DNA from: Pholiota molesta
Taxonomy: Eukaryota > Basidiomycota > Agaricomycetes > Agaricales > Strophariaceae
DNA length: 59,015 nt
Direction: 5' to 3'
NCBI GenBank assembly: GCA_014925825.1
Contig: JACGCK010000250.1
Location: 1 to 59,015, forward strand
Part shown: positions 1 to 9,194 of the stretch, piece after piece
Layout: every line of letters begins with the position of its first letter
Numbering within the stretch: position 1 is the first letter of the stretch
Translations under genes and position numbers: made by a program
Notes under the pieces: model-generated
Databases searched by the model: none
What the model saw: the letters and a program-made list of their open reading frames with translations, nothing else
Told to the model about the DNA's origin: nothing

Positions 1-878
1 TGGCTCAATTACAAAAGAGGCATGTCAAATAATCTATCCTGGATCGAACAGTGACCCTTGGTGGGACTGTAAACAACTCATCCAGCAGGTCAAAGAGTGA
101 GCAATCCCTGTTTTTGAAGAAGCACATCCGGGGTGTCACTGGTCAGGCACTGTTTATCTTCAATCAATCCTCTGCTCATGCCGTACTGCCACCCAACGCA
201 CTTCGAGCCTTTGAGATAAACAAATCCAATGGTGGAAAACAGCATTGTCAGAAAGATACTGTCATTTCTGATTCCAATCCATATCCTGAATATCACAGTA
301 AGGTCCAGAAGATGATGACAGATAATGGTGAACCCAAAGGTCTTCAACAAACTCTCGAAGAGCATGGCTTTGATGTCAGCAACATGTGTGCTTGCTGTGC
401 CCCAATCTGCCCTTTTGAAAACAACAACTGCTGTATGGCCTGTATCCTCAGCAAGCAAGATGATTTTGTGAATCAAATCTCAATGCTGGAGGCTGTTATA
501 AAGGAAGCTGGGCATGAGTGTCTCTTTCTGTCCAAATTTCACTGTGAACTTAACCCAATTGAAATGGTGAGTGTCTTTTAACTATTATCATTGATTATAT
601 TTCATTTCTACTACTAGTACTGGGGATGGTTTAAGTACTGTTATCAACAAGTACCAAAGCGCACCTTCCATGAGGCAAAGAAGGCAGCCATCAGTGCCCT
701 TGATGCATGCCCTGTTGATGTCATACGGAGATTTATCAACCGATCCTGGCGCTTTATGAGTGCATATTGGCTTGGATTGATGGGGAAAGTGGCCTTGTGG
801 GCAGTGACAAAGCAAAAAGGTCACCGGAGTGTCTTGCAAAGTGCAATGATGAGTCTTGATGCAATTGTAAACACATAA
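1..878 (+). pseudogene. Tc1/mariner-type DDE transposase, decayed and 5'-truncated
   Basis: The fragment corresponds to the catalytic core and C-terminus of a DDE transposase common in Agaricomycetes, recognised from memory of the family. Reading starts in the second frame at the window edge, meets an in-frame TGA near 99-101, and shifts to the third frame near 135-145. From there it runs to an intron at 567-617 (GTGAGT..TAG, 51 bp) and a second exon 618-878. The final acidic residue lies in HCELNPIEM, and the second-exon sequence RRFINRSWRFMSAY is typical. The second catalytic aspartate, expected just before QSSAH, is asparagine here (FNQSSAH). A stop, a frameshift and a catalytic substitution together make this a dead copy. 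The 5' part lies outside the window. Confidence 0.8.
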
Positions 879-1053
879 TAAAAAAAATTTGGGTCCTTAA
901 ATCTCACTCACAATGGCTGAAAATTTGGCCAAACTGAATGGCTCATGGGAAAAACTTTGGAGGTGTGTTTTTAGATGTATTTTGCCTTTCTAAGTCGGAA
1001 TCCGAAGTCAGAATGGCAAAATTTTCATTATTTGCTAAGACCTCCCATTGGTT
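879..1053. other. AT-rich spacer between transposase remnant and LTR
   Basis: The stretch follows the transposase stop codon, opens with an A-run and ends where the copia LTR begins (TGTTAGAG). It may hold the 3' end of the Tc1/mariner copy, but I could not find a matching inverted repeat because the left end lies outside the window. Confidence 0.4.
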
Positions 1054-1315
1054 TGTTAGAGTTGCCTGTTTCAGTCTCAGCTGATGTGGTCACATGTGAT
1101 CACATGACACACATGTATATAGCTGTAGAACGATGTCTGGAGTCCTTAGTTACTCACTTCGGACTCCAGGCAAGTAGCTAGCTCTGTTCTCCCTCAATAT
1201 ACTTAGTTACTCACTTCGGACTCCAGGCTCTCATAGCCGGTCTGTCTGATACACTGAGACGGCGAAACTCACCCAGCAGGTGTCTCGTACCGTCCCGAAC
1301 TCGCCACCTTTCACA
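1054..1315 (+). repeat. Copia-type long terminal repeat, 5' LTR, 262 bp
   Basis: The repeat begins TGTTAGAGTTGCC and ends CCTTTCACA, so it has the TG..CA ends of LTRs. The same 262-bp unit recurs inverted at 2239-2500 and 19558-19819, and as a 163-bp fragment at 18560-18722. It contains a duplicated motif (TTAGTTACTCACTTCGGACT, at about 1148 and 1203) and a near-palindrome around CACATGTGATCACATG. Downstream are a primer-binding site and a gag reading frame in the same orientation, which identifies it as a 5' LTR. Confidence 0.9.
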
Positions 1316-1332
1316 GGTTATGGGCCCCGCGC
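1316..1332 (+). other. Primer-binding site, initiator tRNA-Met anticodon-arm type
   Basis: GGTTATGGGCCC follows the 5' LTR directly. It is complementary to the anticodon stem-loop of eukaryotic initiator tRNA-Met (GGGCCCATAACC), not to a tRNA 3' end. Drosophila copia is known to prime with an internal half of this tRNA, so this element probably does too. The same site lies inverted beside the LTR at 19558. Confidence 0.75.
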
Positions 1333-1520
1333 ACACAGCGCTTTAGACTCGTTTTCCAACAACAGTCTCAACTTTCCATTTCCACACTCTCACTCGTTTC
1401 GCTTGTACTCGACGCACCGTTGCTCCTACTGCCACGTCATCGCGTCAGAACGTTCATCGCATACCCCCACGCATCCCCCCTCACCGCCGCCACGTCATCT
1501 CGTTTCGTTCTTGCTCTATC

Positions 1521-2238
1521 ATGGCTTCTTCCTCTCTCCCCACCTTTGCCAAACTCAATGCCTCCAACTACCCAACTTGGTGTGGTGAAATGCAGGCTTG
1601 GCTACGCTCCCAGGGCGTTTGGCGCATCATTTCTGGTCAATCCAAGGCCCCCACGGTCTCGTCGCCTCCCAAGGACGGAGAAGAGACTGCACTCGACGCT
1701 TGGTACCTCAAATCGGACAAGGCAGCTGGCTACATCTATCTGGCTGTGGATGAGAACCAGAAGATCCATTTTGCGATGATTTGGGACGATCCAGTCAAGA
1801 TGTGGGCTGCCCTGGCTGCTGTACACCTCCAGAAATGTCCTGGTGCACACTTTAACGCCTATGACAACCTCTTTTCAATCAGGAAGCAGGAAGACTTAGA
1901 CTCTGCAGTCTCTTATGAACAGGGTGGACACTGCTATCAACCACATTCAGGATTTTTGGCCTAAGGACTTCACCCTCTCCAACCTAGATGATGAGCTGGC
2001 AAGCATGACACTCATTAGAGCGCTTCCAGACGAGTTCAGCGCATTCGCATCGTCTCTGCTGCTGCTGGACAAGCTCGAGAAGTCTACAATCCATCAGGCC
2101 TTCGTTACAGAGGAGTCCCAACGTCGCCATCGCGCCTCTGTCACTCCCAATGTCTCCTCTGCACTAGCTGCCTTGTCATCGTCCTCTGCTGCCTCCTCCA
2201 CACCTGAATGCTCGTTCTGCGGCATGAAATGGCACATC
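1521..2238 (+). pseudogene. Copia gag (capsid/nucleocapsid), frameshifted and truncated
   Basis: The frame starts MASSSLPTFAKLN about 205 bp after the LTR and covers the capsid-like region (PTWCGEMQAWLRSQGVWR). A one-base insertion near 1892-1905, relative to the copy at 17200, shifts the frame; the rest continues from MNRVDTAIN. The sequence stops inside the zinc knuckle: CSFCGMKWH is present, but the final cysteine is lost because the inverted LTR begins at 2239. Gag would form the particle that packages element RNA. This copy cannot supply the complete protein. Confidence 0.85.
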
Positions 2239-2500
2239 TGTAAAAGGTGGCGAGTTCGGGACGGTACGAGACACCTGCTGGGTGAGTTTCGCCGTCTCAG
2301 TGTATCAGACAGAGCGGCTATGAGAGCCTGGAGTCCGAAGTGAGTAACTGAGTATATTGAGGGAGAACAGAGCTAGCTACTTGCCTGGAGTCCGAAGTGA
2401 GTAACTAAGGACTCCAGACATCGTTCTACAGCTATATACATGTGTGTCATGTGATCACATGTGACCACATCAGCTGAGACTGAAACAGGCAACTCTAACA
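2239..2500 (-). repeat. Copia LTR, 262 bp, 3' LTR of the minus-strand element
   Basis: On the minus strand it reads TGTTAGAG...CCTTTTACA and has the same length and ends as the LTR at 1054. It lies downstream of the minus-strand pol frame and next to a polypurine tract, so it is that element's 3' LTR. Its outer edge cuts the plus-strand gag within the zinc knuckle, which suggests that the minus-strand copy inserted into the plus-strand copy. Confidence 0.9.
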
Positions 2501-2509
2501 TCCCCCCAT
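2501..2509 (-). other. Polypurine tract
   Basis: On the minus strand ATGGGGGGA abuts TGTTAGAG of the 3' LTR. A purine run at exactly this place is the usual plus-strand DNA priming site of LTR retrotransposons. Confidence 0.7.
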
Positions 2510-2557
2510 GATCTGAACAGTCTCAGAAAGAAAGAGAAAGAAAGAAACAAAGAAACT

Positions 2558-5538
2558 CTATGGATGAATGCCCATCTGCTCTCTGCAGAATTGGACTTTG
2601 GTAGCTGGTAGAGCCTTGGTGAGAATGTCTGCAACTTGCTCAGCAGTAGGGATGTAGGAAGGAAGGATGATTTTGTCGTTAACAGCATCTCGAAGCCAGT
2701 AGAAGCGCAGATCGAGGTGCTTCATGCGTCCATGGTGCTCAGGATTCTTGGAGACACTAATAGCGGATTGGTTGTCAATGTGGAGAGTGGAAGGCTGGCC
2801 AATGGTGTACCCAAATTCGCGCAGAATGTTGCGCATCCAAGCGATCTCCTTGCCTGCTTCAACAGCTGCAATGAACTCTGCTTCAGTAGTGGAGAGAGCG
2901 ACGATTCCCTGCAGTTTGCTGCTCCAGCCAATCGCACCACCAGCCATGAGAGTCACATAACCACCTGTAGAGCGTCCGGTGTCTTTGCAATCGCCATGAG
3001 ATGCGTCGCAGTAGGTGGTGAACATGTCCGGACCCAGCTTGCCTGAGTAGTGCAGCTTGTGCTCTAGCGTTCCCTTGAGATAGCGCAATAAGTGTTTGAC
3101 TGCTGTCCAGTGTTTGGGACCAGGATTGCTGTTGAAACGCGCTAGGTAGGCGACGACTTGAGCGATGTCGCTGCGAGTCATAGAGGCGAGATACTGGAGC
3201 GAACCGATGCAGCTGAGGTAGGGAACAGTGCGCATGAATTCGATGTCATCTGGAGTGAATGCGCCCATTTCCTTCGTTAGAACGCAGCCAGGAATCATGG
3301 GAGTCGAAACAGGGCTGCAGTTGGTCATGTTGTAGCACTCTAGGATGTCCAGGATGAATTGGCGTTGGTGGAGTGCGATTGTGTGCGATTTGCGGTCTCT
3401 GGTGATGCCTACACCAAGCAGGAACTCCGTTGGTCCGAGATTGCGGCATTTGAAGTGTCCAGCTAGCTGCTCAACCGCCCTGTCAATCGCAGCAGCGTCC
3501 TTGCAAGCGAAGGTGATATCATCGATGTAGATGGGGACGAAAATGCGAACAAGACCATCAGAGTAAATGTAGACAGACCGGTCTGCTTCAACTCGCTTGA
3601 AGCCCATGTGAGTGAGGGCAGTGTGTAGCTTGATGTTCCACTGTCTAGCTGACTGCTTGAGACCATAGAGCGATTTCGGAGCCTGCAGACCTTGTTGGGA
3701 GCGCCTTCATGGAATCCTTCAGGCTGTCTCATGTAGATGTATTCCTCAAGGTCTCCATTGGTGAAAGCAGCTGAAACGTCGACAGAGCGCAATTCCAGGT
3801 CCTCCGCAGCAGCAATGGCAAACGTCATCCGTATCGTCGCAGGACGAGGCGTCGGCGCGTGCACTTCCTGATAGTCGCGTCCGGGACGTTGCGAGCAGCC
3901 TTGGGCGACGATACGAGCCTTGTAGCGTTCGATAGAGCCGTCAGAATGCGTCTTTATGCGAAAGACCCAGCTAGAGCCAATGGCCTTTTCACCTGGTGGG
4001 AGGTCCACCATCTCCCAAGTGCCATTTTGGATGAGGGTGTTGTACTCTGCAAGTGTGGCTTCTTTCCAACGTTCCGAATCATCGCTTTTCAGTGCCTGCT
4101 TGTAGTTGTGTGGATCCGATGTCGAGGCAGCTCCAGCAAATTGGATTTCGTCCATGTCGTTGTCTAGAGCAGGGCCAGCGTCGTTCTCATTCGCAGGAGC
4201 AGCAGGAGCCGGAGTGACCTTCCACCATTCTCTAGGAGGCTTTGGAATGCGAGTAGAGCGTCGAGCTGGCTCAGCTGTGCCTCTAGGTGGATGCGGAGCG
4301 CGAGGAGCGTGAGCTGGCGCTGGAACGGGTGCAGGAGGTGGCAAAATGCGTTCAGGAGCGTGTGGTGGTAGCTCAGGAGCAGGCTGTTCGAGTTTGGGTG
4401 GAGCTGGCTCGTCTGGTGGCGGAATATCCGCTGGAACGTCGTTGGGTGCAGGGAGAGGCTGTGGTAATGCATCTGGTTCGATTGGCGCGATTTCGGGCTC
4501 AGGAACAAAGCTGTCATCCCCCCCGGAATCCGGTACGTCTGGGAAGGTCGCAGGAGTGCCAACAGGCGTCAGGTCGACTGGAGACGTGCGCTTGAGGCCT
4601 GGAAAGCTCCTTTCGTCGAAGATAGCTCGTTCTGAGATGATGAACTTCCTAGTGACTGGATTGTAGAACTGCCAACCCTTGTAGCCAGATGGATAGCCAA
4701 CAAAGATGCACTTCTCCATGTGCGATTGGAGCGATTTGCGCTGATCTCGCTGAATATAGACATAGGCAGTGCACCCAAAGACTCGGAAATGGCTAATGTC
4801 CGGTTTTTTGTTGAACCAAGCAGTGTAGGGCGTTGTACCAGGCAGAGGTGACGTAGGGAGGCGATTCCAGACATGGACATAGGCAGCGACCGCATAGGCC
4901 CAGAACGAAGCAGGGAGGTTGGATTCGTTGAGCATGGCTGTAGCATGGTCAGAAATGGTGCGATTAGCACGCTCTGCGACTCCGTTCTGCTGTGGGCGAT
5001 TCCTGGTGCTGTGGCGTCGTGTAATACCGCACTGATCAGTGAATTTGAGGAAAGCGTTGGACATGTACTCTCCACCCTTGTCATCCTGCAGAGCCTTGAT
5101 TTTCGCATTGACCTGGTTCTCTGCATAGGCCTTGAACGTCTTAAACGCATCAAATGCGTCGCTTTTGCGTTTTAGGAAGTGTACAGCATGCAGCTTGGTG
5201 CGGTCATCCAGGAAAGTGATCCAGTAGCGATATCCTTCAGGACTGGGGACAGGAAGAGGTCCATGAAGGTCAGAGTGGATGAGTTCAAGCGGTGCAAGGG
5301 ATTGTCTAGTTGAGCTGGGAAATGGTGCAGAGGTCATTTTCCCTGCCAAGCATGCCTCGCAAATCGGGTCGGGTTCATCTTTCGACGAGACGACGAGACC
5401 GGTGACTAGATCGCCCTGTATCAATTTCCTGATCGTAGCATGGCTGTGGTGCGCGCAACGACGATGCCAAAGTGTGATGTCCATTGGAAGAGTTGAGGCC
5501 ACGTTCGCATACTCTGAAACTGGCTCAGTTGCAGTACT
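2558..5538 (-). pseudogene. Copia pol: integrase, reverse transcriptase and RNase H, one frameshift
   Basis: The minus-strand frame opens with the integrase zinc site (LWHRRCAHHSH...CEACLAGKM). The catalytic triad follows in HSDLHGP, DDKGGEY and QNGVAERANRT. A proline-rich linker comes next, then reverse transcriptase (VDVSAAFTNGDLEEYIYM; catalytic IYIDDIT) and RNase H (YCDASHGD, STTEAEFIA, HIDNQSAI). One frameshift near 3675-3690, within the RT, separates frames ending and starting there. Otherwise pol is open to its stop at 2558. Gag, protease and the 5' LTR are missing because the element is cut at about 5538 by a minisatellite. The order INT-RT-RH shows Ty1/copia rather than Ty3. Confidence 0.92.
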
Positions 5539-6365
5539 TTACCCTGCAGTACCCCTTAGCAGTGCTTGCCACTGGCGAGCACTGCTTACCAGTGGTCAAC
5601 CACTGGTCATCAGTGGTGAACCACTGATTTTCAGTGGTCCTCAGTAGTCATCAGTGGTCAACCACTGCTCCTCAGTGGTCATCAGTGGTCAACCACTGGT
5701 CCTCAGTGGTCCTCAGTAGTCATCAGTGGTCAACCACTGCTCCTCAGTGGTCATCAGTGGTCAACCACTGGTCCTCAGTGGTCCTCAGTAGTCATCAGTG
5801 GTCAACCACTGCTCCTCAGTGGTCCTCAGTGGTCAACCACTAGTCTTCACTGGTCCTCAGTGGTCCTCAGTGGTCCTCAGTGGTCAACCACTGGTCCTCA
5901 GTGGTCAACCACTGGTCCTCAGTGGTCAACCACTGGTCCTCAGTGGTCCTCAGTGGTCCTCAGTGGTCAACCACTGGTCCTCAGTGGTCAACCACTGGTC
6001 CTCAGTGGTCAACCACTAGTCTTCACTGGTCCTCAGTGGTCCTCAGTGGTCCTCAGTACTCAACCACTGGTCCTCAGTGGTCCTCAGTGGTCAACCACTG
6101 GTCCTCAGTGGTCAACCACTGGTCCTCAGTGGTCAACCAGTGGTCCTCAGTGGTCAACCACTGGTCCTCAGTGGTCAACCACTAGTCTTCACTGGTCCTC
6201 AGTGGTCCTCAGTGGTCCTCAGTACTCAACCACTGGTCCTCAGTGGTCATCAGTGGTCAACCACTGGTCCTCAGTGGTCAACCACTAGTCTTCACTGGTC
6301 CTCAGTGGTTGCCAGTGGTTATCAGTGGTCACCCAGTAGTCTTCACAGTGGTTGCCAGTGATCAA
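5539..6365. repeat. CAGTGGT minisatellite array with higher-order structure
   Basis: About 0.8 kb is built from two modules: a 10-bp unit CAGTGGTCCT and a hairpin-forming unit CAGTGGTCAACCACTG (arms CAGTGGT/ACCACTG). In the left third a 72-bp block repeats three times (TCAGTAGTCATCAG starts at 5641, 5713 and 5785). Further right TAGTCTTCACTGG recurs at about 5841, 6018, 6184 and 6289. Open frames exist in all phases only because the units lack stops, and I do not regard them as genes. A related array lies at 16528-16760. Confidence 0.9.
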
Positions 6366-6576
6366 CTACTAGATATCACTGGTCACCACTAGTTCCACTA
6401 CTGACTGATCATTTATTCTATTACTGTTGTTAAACTAGTTTTGAAAGATCTGTATAAATTCTATCAATCTTTATGAGTCTTCATTGGTTTTTAGATAGCT
6501 ATAGCCTGATCTTAATATTAGTCCATATTAGACTTTTAAGCACTCCAAAGAAGTAGAATTAAATAATAGAAAGACT
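6366..6576. other. AT-rich spacer downstream of the KDZ gene
   Basis: About 210 bp between the minisatellite and the transposase stop codon. It probably holds the gene's 3' UTR. I saw no terminal inverted repeat that would mark the element's end. Confidence 0.35.
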
Positions 6577-9155
6577 TCAGTCACTACTAGATTCACTCTC
6601 CTCCTCCTCTTCTTCTTCTTCTTCTTCCTCTTCCTCTTCCTCTTCTTCTTCTTCTTCTTCTTCTTCTTCTTCTTCTTCCTCTTCCTCCTCCACTCCTTCT
6701 TCTATTTCCCATATATTACTTTCTTCTTCCATCTCTTCCCCTTCCTCACTCTCTTCATCTTCATCAGAACTACTTGTATCATCACTATCACTTTCCATAC
6801 TACTATCAGATCTGTTTCTTCTGGGTTGTGGTGGTACATTGTGATTATTGGAATTCTGTTTCTCTTCAATCTTGATCATAATATGTTTTGCATGGTAGAA
6901 TAGCATTGAATGCAAGAACCACTTAAAGTTCTTGGACACCATGCGCTTGAGAATCGAATTGAATCCAGTCATCCAAGCATTGAGCTGCTCGCTAGCTTCA
7001 GTATTGAATTCCCGAACCTAAATAAAGAAGTTAAAATGAATACAAGAATGAATAGAATATATATATACTTTGTAAACATTTCCATTGTCATCGGTGCGTT
7101 CGCCAACCAAGTCACCACTCTCAGGTGTAGGATTGCAATAAGTCCTACATATTTCATCATCTGCCTTGTGGTTGATATAATGGTAAGAGTCTACAATGAA
7201 ACGAGTAGTTTGAGACCACTCATTCCAATAGTTTGGTCGCAGAGCAAGACTTCGCAAAACCTAAGATACTAATTAACTACAAGTTCAATTGGAAAATATA
7301 CTACTCACCAAACAAGCTTTATCAATACAGATATAAGCAGGCCGATCTTCCATGTTTGGATAGACTACTGTGTCCAACCAATCGAGAATATGAGTTGGAG
7401 ATTCAGCTTTATCAAACAAAGTCCATGCTAAAACCACTCCACATGGTGTACAAATGGTTTCAACACAGTAGAATTTGCCAGGTGAAAAGTAATGACGAAG
7501 ACCATGGATAACTTGTTCTTCATCATGTGGTTGGTGAATCCGCCGTGCACGATTGTGTTGCCAAGGTTGAATATCGGCAGGATGCTGAATAATACGACGT
7601 ATACCATTGACTGTTGACTTGCTTTTATGAGCTTTGTGTCGTTTCCATTCAAGAGCATGGTCCTGACAAGCCAGAGTACCTGGCCGTCGTTCTCCATCAC
7701 AATTTAGAATACGACATCTATTAAATAGTTAATATTGTAAAAACACTATAAAATATATATGATACCTTGAACCATACTCTTGTTCATGTTGTTGACAGAA
7801 TGCACCACCCCGCGCATTGAGTAAGTCATTGGTGCAATTTTCAAAAGCACAATGCTATAAAAATTACTTGTAAATTAATATATAAACAAACAAAAAATAT
7901 AAAAAATACCACAGGCCCCATAACAGCTCCATCAATTACAACCATTCTACAAGGTTCCGCGTTTGTGATGTCCGGCTGACCTGGCTGGGGTTTCCGAGGC
8001 TTGGTACATTCGGAACAGGAATGATCTTGAACCAAAGGCATGCGACCTTCATTTCCCAATGTTTTGAAGGCCAAATCGACAAGCTATATGAAATTTGAGT
8101 TAATAAATACCTTAATAGAAAAATAGACATACTTTATCAATATCTATCTTTCGTGCTGCCTCAAAGTCTACCCCAGTAGCTTCAGCAACTGACCGAATTG
8201 ACTCATGAGTGAAAGCCTTCCAAATCTGTCTTCGTGAAAGAGTTATCGAAGTCCTCCCAAAGCATTCATTCCAGTACTGCATATATGCATTGGCAGAGGC
8301 ATGGAAGTTGTACATTCCACCAAGGACTGCATTTGCAAATACCCGATCAACCCAGACAGATGCACCAATTTTGAGATAACGTGCTGAATTGATAAAGACT
8401 TGTTGAGTTTGGCCATCTTCGAGAGGATAGGTTTCACTGTCAGGGCGATAGCGTGTTTTGCACTGAGTACACTCGCCAGACAGAAGATATACAGACTCGG
8501 AAGTAGTGACTGTGATGCCCTCGATAAGTGTAACATTTGTGGAGCGGTTGAGTGGTATTGAGACTTTGATGCTATATGGTTTACAGGATAATGTGGTGCA
8601 AGTCATGATGGGAGGACAAATAGTACGAATGGGAAGAATAGATGATCGAGAAATATGATGAATCTTGCGCTTGAATTGACCAGTCCGGCTATATGGAGTA
8701 AGATCTAGAAAAATAGCAAGTTGGCCCAAAGACTTTGCGAATTCACCAGTCTGATCTTGTTTGCGGAGATTTTTGGGAGAATAGACCTCGAGTTTATTGT
8801 CGCCTAGCTTAGCTTCAATTCCACGAGCAAGTGCTCTAATCCAACCATTAGCCAAGGTTGTTCTCTCGTTATGGTAGACTGGATGACACTGGCGAGCATG
8901 GAGATTAAGCAGATCAGGATTATTAGTGAGTGAAAAGAGAAGAAGAAGAACAGTGGTGAGAGAAATGTTGGAGTTGAATGTAGACAGAATAAAATCACTA
9001 AAGACTTTGAATGTTGGATTTGGAAAGGGGTGTGGCCGAGTATTCTGAGCCCAAGTTGTCGGAAGCCATGCAAGAGCAAAGACCAAGCAAAGAAGCCAGA
9101 ATAAAAAGGATGTTGAAAATCTGACAAAAGAAAGACCAAAAACAAACATATTCAA
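6577..9155 (-). CDS. KDZ-type transposase with CxC5/CxC6 cysteine clusters, apparently intact
   Basis: Six exons join in frame on the minus strand (9155-8133, 8083-7910, 7854-7766, 7717-7309, 7260-7069, 7017-6577), giving about 775 codons without a stop. The N-terminal part holds a CxC5-like cysteine cluster (CTTLSCKPY...CTQCKTRYRP). Exons 2-4 hold a CxC6-like cluster (HCAFENC...CQQHEQEYGSRCRILNCDGERRPG). An RNase-H-fold catalytic core follows: FDKAESPTH, ICIDKACLV, VDSYHYINHK, and FNTEASEQLNAW with a probable catalytic glutamate. The tail is an acidic serine/glutamate tract encoded by a long GAA/GAG run. KDZ (Kyakuja-Dileera-Zisupton) transposases move DNA elements in fungi. The exact start is uncertain: the first ~30 residues are hydrophobic and may lie in a 5' intron. 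Confidence 0.82.
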
Positions 9156-9194
9156 TTTAATACAATATACAACATTTCTAAGTAAAAAAAAACA

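Noticed and set aside
1420..1779. ORFs overlapping copia gag in other frames
   Set aside because: They are shadows of gag; the same shadows recur at each gag copy without independent conservation.
5634..6361. Several overlapping open frames (repeating NHWSSVV and QWSTTGP) in the minisatellite
   Set aside because: They exist in all frames because the short units lack stop codons. There is no start context, domain or splice structure, so they are a product of the repeat.
5539..6365. Regular repeats that might be a CRISPR array
   Set aside because: There are no unique spacers of constant length, no cas genes, and the DNA is eukaryotic.
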